Positions 52,169 to 60,093 of a stretch of DNA of 64,000 bases are shown here, piece after piece. A model generated the notes under the pieces. That model was not told the DNA's origin, ran no database searches, and was given only the letters and a program-made list of their open reading frames with translations. The DNA lies in the NCBI RefSeq assembly GCF_014203545.1, contig NZ_JACHJG010000012.1:62001-126000 (forward strand), in the 5' to 3' direction. Made by a program: the position numbers and the translations under genes. Position 1 is the first letter of the stretch; each line of letters begins with the position of its first letter. This DNA comes from Streptomyces netropsis (GTDB taxonomy: Bacteria; Actinomycetota; Actinomycetes; Streptomycetales; Streptomycetaceae).

Positions 52169-55100
52169 TCACTGGTCGAACTGGATGTCAAAGACCAGGA
52201 GTTCGCGTTGTGCCGCTGCTACGAGGAAGCCGTTGGCCGCGAAGGTGAGACTTTCGACCGGGTAGGGGGCTGGGACGGCTTCCCGCAGGTTGCCCGTTTC
52301 GAGGTCCCGGACCTCGATCAGGTCCGGCTCCTTCACTGTCACCAGTGCGGCGAGGGGCTCTCCGAGCGTGCCTGTGCAGGTCAGGGCTTTCACCCGATCC
52401 GGCAGTTCGAACGAAGCCGCGCACCGGCCGTCGAGCAGGTCGATCACGGCCAGGCTGGCGTCCTCAAAGGCCACGGTCACTGACGGGATGCCGTCCCGGC
52501 ACGCCTCGGCGAGGCAGGTGACCCCGCGGGTCGGCAACTGGTGGGCGGCGCCACGCTTCCCGGTGCTGAGGTCCCAGAGGGTCAGTACGTCGTTGGGGCC
52601 AGCGGTGACGAGGAAGGGGGCGTCCGCTATGCGTGTGCAGATCACCGGGCCTTCATGGAGTTTCAGGACAGCGTGTTCCCGGTCGGCAGCGACGTCCCAG
52701 AGGATGACGGCCTGCTGGCCGCGGGCGGCGCGCTGGGCCAGGACTGCAAGGGGTCTTCCGTCGACATTGGTCAGACCGACAAGGTAGGCACCGGCCGGGC
52801 CGCCCAGGCGGCGGCTGTCCCGGCTCCCACCGTCCCACACCCACTGCTCGGAGCCCCGAGGTTCATCGCCGACGGTGACGGCGTAGAAGGGGGACGTGCC
52901 ATCGGACAGGGCCGCGTAGCCGACGGGCCAGGCGTGCGAATGGATCCGCGCCACGACACTCCCGTCCCGGAGGTTCCACAGCACCACTTCACCGGTGCGG
53001 AGCTCGTCGCCCCAGTCGTCGCCGCCGGCGGTGAGCACCACTGGCTCACCGTCGAACCTGCCGCAGGCTGTTGCCTGGATCGGATGGACTGGGCCTTCGA
53101 TGGGGGCAGGGAGGCCGGGGGCTTCGCGCAGATCCCAGACCAGCGTCTCGGAGAAGCGGGACGACGTCACGGCCACCGGGATGCCGTCGGCGTAGACGCA
53201 GTGGACCATGTCGATGGAGCGGACTCTGGGCAGACGCATCTCGCGCTGCCGCCCGGAGTCCAGTTCCCAGACGGAGAGCCGCCCATCGTTCACGACGTTG
53301 CCGAATCCGCGGGACTCCCCCGTGATCAGCAGCGGTGTGCCGTCCACGACGAGGCAGTCCATGTCCTGCACCGCGGTTCGCTGGATCGGTGAGGGTCGCA
53401 CTGTCATGGTCCGCAGGTCCCAGACCGTGACGGTGTCGTTTGTGGCGGTGACGGCAACCGGGACCCCCGTCACTTCCGTGCAGGTGATGGCTCGTGTCCC
53501 CCCACTCGCCTCGCCGAGTTCGGCACGCAGTGCACCGGTTCGGAGATCCCAGACCGTGATGGGTCGCTCTGGGTGTTCCAGGGATGTCGTGATGGCCACG
53601 AGGGCTACGGGTGCGTCATCGATGGCGGTGCAGGCGAGGGTGGTGTCCCAGCCACCCCTCGCCCCCTCGAACGGCAGCGTGCGCAGTCGGCGTCCGGTCC
53701 GCAGATCCCAGACCATCACGCCCAACCCCGCGCAGGTGACGGCCACCGGGGTGCCGTCCACAACCGTGCAAGCCATGGCCTCGAGTCGGGGCGGGTGGTC
53801 GTCGAGGGCGCACCGCCGGCGGCCGCTGCGCAGATCCCACACCACCACCTCGTCCCTGGTGCCGTCGAATGCGTGCGACACGCCGACCGGCTCGCCGTCA
53901 ACCTCAGCGCAGGCCACGTGCAGGACACCTGAGTGCTTGCCTCTGAGCCGGAAGTGTCCGCTGAAAACGGCGGTCGCCTGTCCCGTTGTCAGGTCCGACA
54001 CGACGACCTGGCCGCCCCGGGCGGCGACGAGGACGGCGACGCCGTCGACGGTGCTGACCGCCACCGCAGAAGAGCCGGTGAGCGAGGAGTGAAGGAAGGG
54101 GTTGAGCATGCCTCCGGTGGCCCAGCGAGGGCGCACCGAGAGACCGTCGTTGAGCGCGAGTGAGAGGTCGGTGGCCCGGTAGCGGGCAGCGTCGACGGCG
54201 AGGATCCGCCGTCGACGGGCGGGCGTGGTGGTGCGATGAGCGTGCGAGGAGGCCGTGTACACGTCGCGAGCCGTACGCCCGGCCGGTGTGCGCGTGTGGC
54301 GCAGGGCGGGCAACAGGGTGTCGGGATCACTGTGGATCAAGTAGCCGACATCCGAGGCCAAGCTGTCCATCCGGTCGGCGGCCACTGCATGGCTGGCGAG
54401 GTGACGTAGGGCGTAGGGGTGGGCGCGGGACCAGTCCCTGGTCGCGTCGGCGCGGTAGGGGATGTCGCTGAGCACCTTCACGAACGCCTGGTGCACTGCT
54501 CGTTCCCACTCGGCGGCCGGTTGAGTCCCGGCGGTGCCCGGTCTGTCCTGCCGCAGGGATTCGGCGAGCGCCTGGTGGTAGAGCCGGTACACCGAGCGTC
54601 CGGCCTCCTGGGTCTCCACGACGTACGCGCCGGCCTGGTCTTGGAGCCAGCTCAGGTCGGCGTCGGTGTACGGGTGGCCGGAGACCGCGGAGGCCAAGGG
54701 CGCCCATATGTCCTCCCAGGGCAACCCCTGGCCCCGGGCATAGGCCAAGGGGCGCAGCAGGTCCCGGGCCCGGTCCGCGTCCCGGCCGAGCCGGGTATCG
54801 AGGTCTTTCCGCATGGCCGTGTCGGCCAGCCGGGGCAGCGATCGGGTCCAGGCCGCGTCGGTCGGGTCGGCGGGGGCGTCCGCGGCCGCAAGGGTGCCGG
54901 CGACGATCCGCGCGACGAGGAAGGAGCCGTCTGCCGCACCCACCACGGCCTGGGCGGTGGCTTGTACCCGGGGGAGCGGGAGGTCCCGGTATGGGCTGTC
55001 GGGTTCTGCGTCGAGCAGGCACCGGATGGTGTACCGGTGCAGGCCGTCGGAGTCGGCATAAGGCGGTTCCGCGAGGTCGACGACCACCGGTGGCGGCCAG

Positions 55101-56599
55101 TGACTCGCGCGCCCGTACAGCGCCTGTTCGCCCCCGGGCTCGAGCAGGGGCAGCAGGTGTGGGCGGGTGCCCAGGAGCAGGCGCACGGGCCGGGATTCGC
55201 TGTCGGTGCTGGCGGCGAGGAGGGGGCGCAGCAGGCTCGTCGCCAGGTCGTATGGGTCCACCGCCTCGTCGAGGGCGTCGAGAAGGACGGCGAAGGGCCG
55301 ATCACCGTGGTGGCGACGCCGGCGGAGCACCGTGATCAACGCATCGGTGTCGGCTGCCGTCGATCCCAGCGCGGCCGCGAGTCCCGCGTGGACCTGTCGT
55401 GTCGTCAGGCCTCCGGCATACAGCGCCAGGTCGATGCTGCCGACCGGTGGCTGTGCGGGGCGAGGAAGGCCGAGGCTGTTGAGGGGGACGGACCTTCTGC
55501 GTGCGGCATTGGTGAGGGCCGCCACGAGGCCCAGGAGCGCCGTCTTCCCCGCACCGGGGCCCGCGGTGACGGCGAGCGCCGGGGCGTGTGTCTTGGGAGT
55601 GGCCAGCCAGGAGGCGATGTCGGTGAGTGCGGCGTGGCGGCCGGAGAACCACCAGGACCCGACGCCGGCGGGGCGTCCGGAGCTGTCCTGCGGCACGGCC
55701 CGCGCACTGCGGAGGAAGCGGTTTTGGAACTCCTGTTCCCGGCGTTCGGCCTCGTACTGCCAACTGGCGGCTTGTTGGAGGCTCAGGTCCAGGCTCGGTT
55801 CGGGGCCCAGGCCCGGACCTGCTGGCCGGTGGCGGGGGTTGGGGAGGAAGGCGGGCAGGGCAGGGAGGAAGTCGGGCACGGGTCCGCTCAGACCGATGCC
55901 GGCCCAGCCGATGTGCTGGTGGGCCGGGCGGGCCGGGTTGGCGTTCATCGCACCAACGACGGTTCCCAGGTCCAGGGCAGCAGGGAGCCGGCCAGCTGTC
56001 GCGGGAGAGCTGATCGCTTCGGCAAGGAGGCGCGGGAAGGCGCCGGGACTGGCCTGTTCGAAGGGGCGGGTCGCCGTGATGATCACCAGGCCTGAGTCGC
56101 CGGGGCCGCTCCAGTCGCGTTCCATGCCGCTCAGCGCGGCGGCGGCGGCCTGGTTACCGCCCTGCCCCGAGTAGCAGGTGTCGAGGATCAGCAGGAGCCG
56201 GCGCAGTGGGGTTTCGAGCAGCATGGCCTCGGCCAGCCGCACGGTCGGCAGCAGGAAGGCCTCGTCGGCCGGATCGGCGTCCGCGGCCACCAGGACGTGG
56301 CGGCCGTTCTCAAGGATCTGTCCGTGGCAGCTAAGATATACAACCAGATGGTCCTCGGCCGTGATCTCCTGGCGGCACAGAGCGCGGAGACCTTGTGCCA
56401 AGTCGTCCTCGGTGGGGTTCATACCCGGTTGAGGGAGGAGTGTGTAGCCGAGGGGGCCGGTGAAGATGTCGACGATTTGTTGCCGCGCGGTGGTGAGGGC
56501 GGGTACGTCGAGTTGCCGTGCCTGCGTGTGGCGTGCGACGGCCGCGGCGATCAGCAGCCGTCGTCCCGGACCGTCTCCCCGCGGGTCCGCTTTCGCCAT
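52169..56599 (-). CDS. Caspase-like peptidase fused to a STAND NTPase and two WD40 propellers
   Basis: 1476 residues. N-terminal caspase-like domain (about 10-240) with the catalytic His92 in LSCHGQ and Cys142 in DTCYSG. A P-loop NTPase of the STAND/NACHT type follows, with Walker A GPGAGKT (Lys352) and Walker B VLLDALDE (about 438-445), then a helical region (about 470-850). The C-terminal part has about 14 WD-type repeats ending in VWDLRTG-like strands, enough for two seven-bladed propellers. Such proteins are thought to hold the protease inactive until a ligand binds the repeats. It sits 7 bp behind a hydrolase gene and both are probably one defence or conflict unit. Confidence 0.92.
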   Translation of the reverse strand: MAKADPRGDGPGRRLLIAAAVARHTQARQLDVPALTTARQQIVDIFTGPLGYTLLPQPGMNPTEDDLAQGLRALCRQEITAEDHLVVYLSCHGQILENGRHVLVAADADPADEAFLLPTVRLAEAMLLETPLRRLLLILDTCYSGQGGNQAAAAALSGMERDWSGPGDSGLVIITATRPFEQASPGAFPRLLAEAISSPATAGRLPAALDLGTVVGAMNANPARPAHQHIGWAGIGLSGPVPDFLPALPAFLPNPRHRPAGPGLGPEPSLDLSLQQAASWQYEAERREQEFQNRFLRSARAVPQDSSGRPAGVGSWWFSGRHAALTDIASWLATPKTHAPALAVTAGPGAGKTALLGLVAALTNAARRRSVPLNSLGLPRPAQPPVGSIDLALYAGGLTTRQVHAGLAAALGSTAADTDALITVLRRRRHHGDRPFAVLLDALDEAVDPYDLATSLLRPLLAASTDSESRPVRLLLGTRPHLLPLLEPGGEQALYGRASHWPPPVVVDLAEPPYADSDGLHRYTIRCLLDAEPDSPYRDLPLPRVQATAQAVVGAADGSFLVARIVAGTLAAADAPADPTDAAWTRSLPRLADTAMRKDLDTRLGRDADRARDLLRPLAYARGQGLPWEDIWAPLASAVSGHPYTDADLSWLQDQAGAYVVETQEAGRSVYRLYHQALAESLRQDRPGTAGTQPAAEWERAVHQAFVKVLSDIPYRADATRDWSRAHPYALRHLASHAVAADRMDSLASDVGYLIHSDPDTLLPALRHTRTPAGRTARDVYTASSHAHRTTTPARRRRILAVDAARYRATDLSLALNDGLSVRPRWATGGMLNPFLHSSLTGSSAVAVSTVDGVAVLVAARGGQVVVSDLTTGQATAVFSGHFRLRGKHSGVLHVACAEVDGEPVGVSHAFDGTRDEVVVWDLRSGRRRCALDDHPPRLEAMACTVVDGTPVAVTCAGLGVMVWDLRTGRRLRTLPFEGARGGWDTTLACTAIDDAPVALVAITTSLEHPERPITVWDLRTGALRAELGEASGGTRAITCTEVTGVPVAVTATNDTVTVWDLRTMTVRPSPIQRTAVQDMDCLVVDGTPLLITGESRGFGNVVNDGRLSVWELDSGRQREMRLPRVRSIDMVHCVYADGIPVAVTSSRFSETLVWDLREAPGLPAPIEGPVHPIQATACGRFDGEPVVLTAGGDDWGDELRTGEVVLWNLRDGSVVARIHSHAWPVGYAALSDGTSPFYAVTVGDEPRGSEQWVWDGGSRDSRRLGGPAGAYLVGLTNVDGRPLAVLAQRAARGQQAVILWDVAADREHAVLKLHEGPVICTRIADAPFLVTAGPNDVLTLWDLSTGKRGAAHQLPTRGVTCLAEACRDGIPSVTVAFEDASLAVIDLLDGRCAASFELPDRVKALTCTGTLGEPLAALVTVKEPDLIEVRDLETGNLREAVPAPYPVESLTFAANGFLVAAAQRELLVFDIQFDQ

Positions 56600-56606
56600 C
56601 GGCTTG

Positions 56607-57467
56607 TCACCACAGTCCGGCGGCGATGGCCTCGCCGGTGCGCTTCTCCGTCAGATAGGGGCGCACGTCGTGTGCGTGAGCGCCGTTGTGGGTGCGAACG
56701 TTCCGCACGCGCGGGCCGAACGCCGGGCGCAGGTCCTTCTCCAAGGCGACCACGTCGGCGGCGTCGGCGAGGTTGGTCCAGGTGAGGGCGTCCGTACCAG
56801 GCCAGACCCCGGAGCCGGTCCCGTCCGGCGGCGGGCGCAGGCGCTCGAAGATCAGGTTGGCGATGCCCAGGGGGGAGCCAAGGGTGACAAAGGCGCGGAC
56901 ACGGTGGCGTCGGCGGGACGCGCACAGAGCCTCGTAGGCCACGACGGAGCCCAGTGAGTGGGCCACGACCACCTGTGTCTCCTCGGTGAGCAGGTCCGAC
57001 ACGCGCCGGCGTGCCTTCAACCGCGTCGCCGGATCGAGCATGTAGCCGCGGACCTGCTTGAGGTCGCCGACCATGGACCGCAGTGTCAGACCGGCCATGA
57101 AGGGCGAGGCGCTCAGGGCGCGCAGCGCCTTCTGAGTGAACTCCGGGGTACGGGCCAGGGTTTCTGCGGTGGGAGAGACCACCACGGGGTCGGCCGCGGC
57201 GGCGGAGTCCCACCAAGCGGCGAGCAGCTCGGTCTCGAAGCCCATCGCCACGTCGCCGGCGCGAAGGACGGGTTCGCCGACGGCAAGCAGCTGTCCGGGC
57301 GGGCGGAAGAGATCGCCGTAGAAGGCCATGCCCACATCACCGTCTGTGACCCTACCGCCGGCGCCGGCCCGGCCCAGTCCATCCTTCAGCGCAGGCACCC
57401 ACTCACCGAGCAGTTGTTGCTCACCGCGCAACTGCTGCCCCATGCCGTGGACGCAGAGAACCCTCAT
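56607..57467 (-). CDS. Lipase-like alpha/beta hydrolase coupled to the caspase-STAND gene
   Basis: 286 residues from ATG 57467 (a longer frame to 57542 has a low-complexity start). MRVLCVHGMGQQ at the N-terminus, AHSLGSVVAYEAL as nucleophile elbow and THNGAHAHDVRPYL with the C-terminal His fit PGAP1/lipase-like hydrolases. The pair order hydrolase then caspase-STAND-WD40 is a recurrent actinobacterial arrangement in predicted conflict systems, where the hydrolase may be a second effector. Confidence 0.85.
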   Translation of the reverse strand: MRVLCVHGMGQQLRGEQQLLGEWVPALKDGLGRAGAGGRVTDGDVGMAFYGDLFRPPGQLLAVGEPVLRAGDVAMGFETELLAAWWDSAAAADPVVVSPTAETLARTPEFTQKALRALSASPFMAGLTLRSMVGDLKQVRGYMLDPATRLKARRRVSDLLTEETQVVVAHSLGSVVAYEALCASRRRHRVRAFVTLGSPLGIANLIFERLRPPPDGTGSGVWPGTDALTWTNLADAADVVALEKDLRPAFGPRVRNVRTHNGAHAHDVRPYLTEKRTGEAIAAGLW

Positions 57468-58223
57468 ACGCGCCGCCTTCCGCCCGCCGAGAACGTGCAG
57501 GTGCAGGTGCAGCCTATGACCCGGGCCGTAGGCCGCGCGCATGTTCCGAAAAAGCCGAAGCGGTGAGTAGCAGACCGCTGAGGTAGCCGGCGCCGTGAGA
57601 GGCGTACTGAGGGACGCGGCGCAGATCTGTCTACGCCCCTTCGGCGCCCTCAGCCTTCATGGGCGGGGGAATGGAGGAGTTGTTTCAGCCGGGCGCGGTA
57701 ACCCGGCCAGCGCATGGGCTTGGCCGGCAAGGAGCAGCGTCAGCGCGCTCTGCATCGCGACGACGACCGGCCACGCCGGACCATTGGAGTCGATCGGCAC
57801 GTGGCGGCCCCACACCGCCCATACGGGGTCGTTGAGCACGGTGGTCCAGCCGGCCGGATGGGGAAGCCGTCCCATTCACCGGTGCTGTCCGCCGGCGGGT
57901 GTGCGGCGGGTGGGGCCTGCCGGTGCTCGCTCAGGCTGGGTACGGCGGCGCGCAGCGCGTCGAGGAATTCGTCCTGGCCGACGTCGTCGATGTCTCCGGC
58001 CAGGAGACGGGCAGCGGTCAGCGCGATCGCGGCGTGGGTGACGCGCGGCAGGGCTGGAACCGCCTCGGGATCGCCGCCGGCAGGAAAGAGGATGCGTTGG
58101 CCACCGCGGGTTCCCGGGGCCGCGCGGTGATCTCCGAGGATGGCCCCGCGAGACCCGGGTGACACGCGGTGTGCACGGGTAGGACGTGGTGGACCGGTGT
58201 GCACGACGAAAGGGCGACGACGT
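57468..58223. other. Region with a decayed gene between divergent units
   Basis: About 750 bp. Apart from the pseudogene at 57657-58090, no gene is recognisable. The part 57470-57650 probably holds the promoter of the hydrolase-caspase unit. Confidence 0.45.
57657..58090 (-). pseudogene. Frameshifted gene of unknown family
   Basis: On the minus strand one frame reads RVTHAAIALTAARLLAGDID and GQDEFLDALRAAVPSLSEH, then near 57870 the coding pattern moves to another frame (HPAGWTTVLNDPVWAVWGRH, VVVAMQSALTLLLAGQAHAL) and ends at 57657. The two parts fit one protein broken by a frameshift; the N-terminus is also unclear. No family recognised. Confidence 0.5.
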
Positions 58224-58856
58224 ATGAACAGATCCGCCTCCAAGGGCTCCGTGCGGGCAAGCCTCGCGCTGAGCGCGGCTCTGGTGTGGGTCGTGCTCAG
58301 CGCCACGGTGAGCGCGGCGCTGCCCGAAGACGCGAGCGGAGTCACGAGAACGGCTGCCGCCGCGCGTGAACGGGCGTGTCCCATCGTGTACTTCGACCTG
58401 GGCGAAACCCTCGTGCACACCGCCGACGACGGCAGCACCGGCTATCAACCCGGCGCGGCCTCTTATCTGCGTGCCCTGCGCCTACGCCGCATTCCCGTCG
58501 GCCTGATCACCAATGTGCCGCCCTCCTGGGGCACGACCGACGCCGAGCGCGCCGCCAGGCTGCGGCAGGAGGTCGACGCCACCTGGCGGGGGCCCGCGCC
58601 CTTCGCCTGGAAGGACTTCGGCGACCGCGTCCTCACCCCGCGGACCGAGGCGGAACGCAAACCGGCCCCCGCTCTCTGGCAGCGGGCGAAGGCCGGCTCG
58701 GGCCGCTGCCGAGTGGTCTATCAGGCGGAGACGGCCGAGGAGGTCAGAGCGGCTTCCTCGCTCGGTTTCGTGCCGTACCAGGTCGGTCGGCCGCACCGGC
58801 CCGCGTTTCTCCCGGTCCGGCTGGTCGAACTCCTTGGCCGGCGCTCTCCCGCTTGA
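58224..58856 (+). CDS. Exported HAD-like protein
   Basis: 210 residues. Signal peptide or anchor about 8-32, then IVYFDLGETLVHT as HAD motif I (first Asp present, Gly at the second Asp position), GLITNVPP as motif II, and a Lys in RKPAPALWQRA. The missing second Asp makes classical phosphatase activity uncertain. The last 113 bp overlap, on the opposite strand, the end of the MFS gene. Confidence 0.65.
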   Translation: MNRSASKGSVRASLALSAALVWVVLSATVSAALPEDASGVTRTAAAARERACPIVYFDLGETLVHTADDGSTGYQPGAASYLRALRLRRIPVGLITNVPPSWGTTDAERAARLRQEVDATWRGPAPFAWKDFGDRVLTPRTEAERKPAPALWQRAKAGSGRCRVVYQAETAEEVRAASSLGFVPYQVGRPHRPAFLPVRLVELLGRRSPA

Positions 58857-60093
58857 CCACCCCGCTGCGCAAAAGCAGTTGGAAGACCCCGAGCAGCACC
58901 GCCGTGGCGAGCGCGCTGTGCCACAGCAAGGCGTCCAGGCGCCCGGCGGCGAGGTAGGCGCCCGCGGCGATCGCGGCCAGTGCGCACACCGCGCGATCCA
59001 CGATGCTCTCGACCGAGAGCAGCGTGGCGCGCGGGGCGTGCGTGGGCACCGCGTCGTTCACCAGCTTGCGTTGGATGGGGTACGCGAAGCCGGTCGCGGC
59101 GGCGAACAGGCACAGCAGCGCGACGACGGCCCACGGCCCGCCGAATGTCATGGCCGCCAGGCTGCCCGCCAGCGCGAGGCTGAGGACCGAGACCCAGGCG
59201 ACCGGTGGCAGGCGGCGGCTCAGCCACTGCGGACGGGCCGATGCCACCGCCTCCGCCACCGTCATCGCCGCCATCACACTGCCGTGCGAGGCTTCCGCGA
59301 TGCCGTGGTCCAGCAGGATCGGCTGGAAGAGGTTGACCTGGCAGATCCGGGAGAGCGTGAAGATCGCCACGCCCTGCACCATCACCAGGGTCAGCCATCG
59401 CGAGGAGGCGACACAGCGCAGCGCGGCGCCCGCGTCCCGCAGGAACGCACCGCCCCCGTGCCCTCCGTCCGTCTTCCCCGTACCGTCGCCCGCCACCGCA
59501 AGGCGGGGCAGCGCGACGGCGCAGGCGAGGGAGCCCGCCGCGCTGGCGGCGCTGAGCACGTACGGGGCCGGATGTGCCACGGCCATCAGGGGCCCGACCA
59601 GCGGCCAGCACACGACCTTCGCAACGAGCCCCAGCGCCCGAGCGGTGCCCTCCGCCCTCAGGTAGTGCTCGTCGCACTTCTCGGCGCGCAGACCGTCGTA
59701 CAGGTAGGCGCTGGCCGCTCCCGAGGTGAGTGAACGGCCCGCGGCGATGGCCAGGAAGTGGACGAGGAAGCCGGTGTAGGAGGCGCTGACCACCGGAGCC
59801 AGGTTCGCCGCGGTCATGACCACCGCGCCGGCGAGCAGGCAGTTGCGGGTGCCGATCCGGTCGGCGATCAGGCCCGTCGGGATCTCGAACAGGCAGAAGG
59901 CCACGTAGTAGATGCTCTGGATGCCGAAGATCTGCCCGTCCGAGAGCCCGGCCGCCTTCTGGTAGGCGTAGAACACCGGCATCCACCACAGCAGGTTGAA
60001 CAGCAGCTGGAAGCCGTAGTTGAGCCGGATGATCCGGCGGGCGGTGACGGTCAGGCCGGTGCCCGCCCCCCGCCGGCTGGAGCGCGCCCTCAC
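58744..60093 (-). CDS. MFS exporter of the ATP-grasp/dikinase operon
   Basis: 449 residues from GTG 60093, which overlaps the preceding stop (GTGA). About 12 hydrophobic helices; loop 2-3 has LIADRIGTRNCLLAG. A charged C-terminal tail of about 40 residues runs antisense to the HAD gene. As the third gene of a translationally coupled operon it should export the operon's product. Confidence 0.9.
   Translation of the reverse strand: MRARSSRRGAGTGLTVTARRIIRLNYGFQLLFNLLWWMPVFYAYQKAAGLSDGQIFGIQSIYYVAFCLFEIPTGLIADRIGTRNCLLAGAVVMTAANLAPVVSASYTGFLVHFLAIAAGRSLTSGAASAYLYDGLRAEKCDEHYLRAEGTARALGLVAKVVCWPLVGPLMAVAHPAPYVLSAASAAGSLACAVALPRLAVAGDGTGKTDGGHGGGAFLRDAGAALRCVASSRWLTLVMVQGVAIFTLSRICQVNLFQPILLDHGIAEASHGSVMAAMTVAEAVASARPQWLSRRLPPVAWVSVLSLALAGSLAAMTFGGPWAVVALLCLFAAATGFAYPIQRKLVNDAVPTHAPRATLLSVESIVDRAVCALAAIAAGAYLAAGRLDALLWHSALATAVLLGVFQLLLRSGVVKRESAGQGVRPAGPGETRAGAADRPGTARNRARKPL

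Noticed and set aside
54419..56095. 558-codon plus-strand frame
   Set aside because: Mirror of the caspase-STAND gene; Gly/Arg/Val-rich, with no motif and no start signal.
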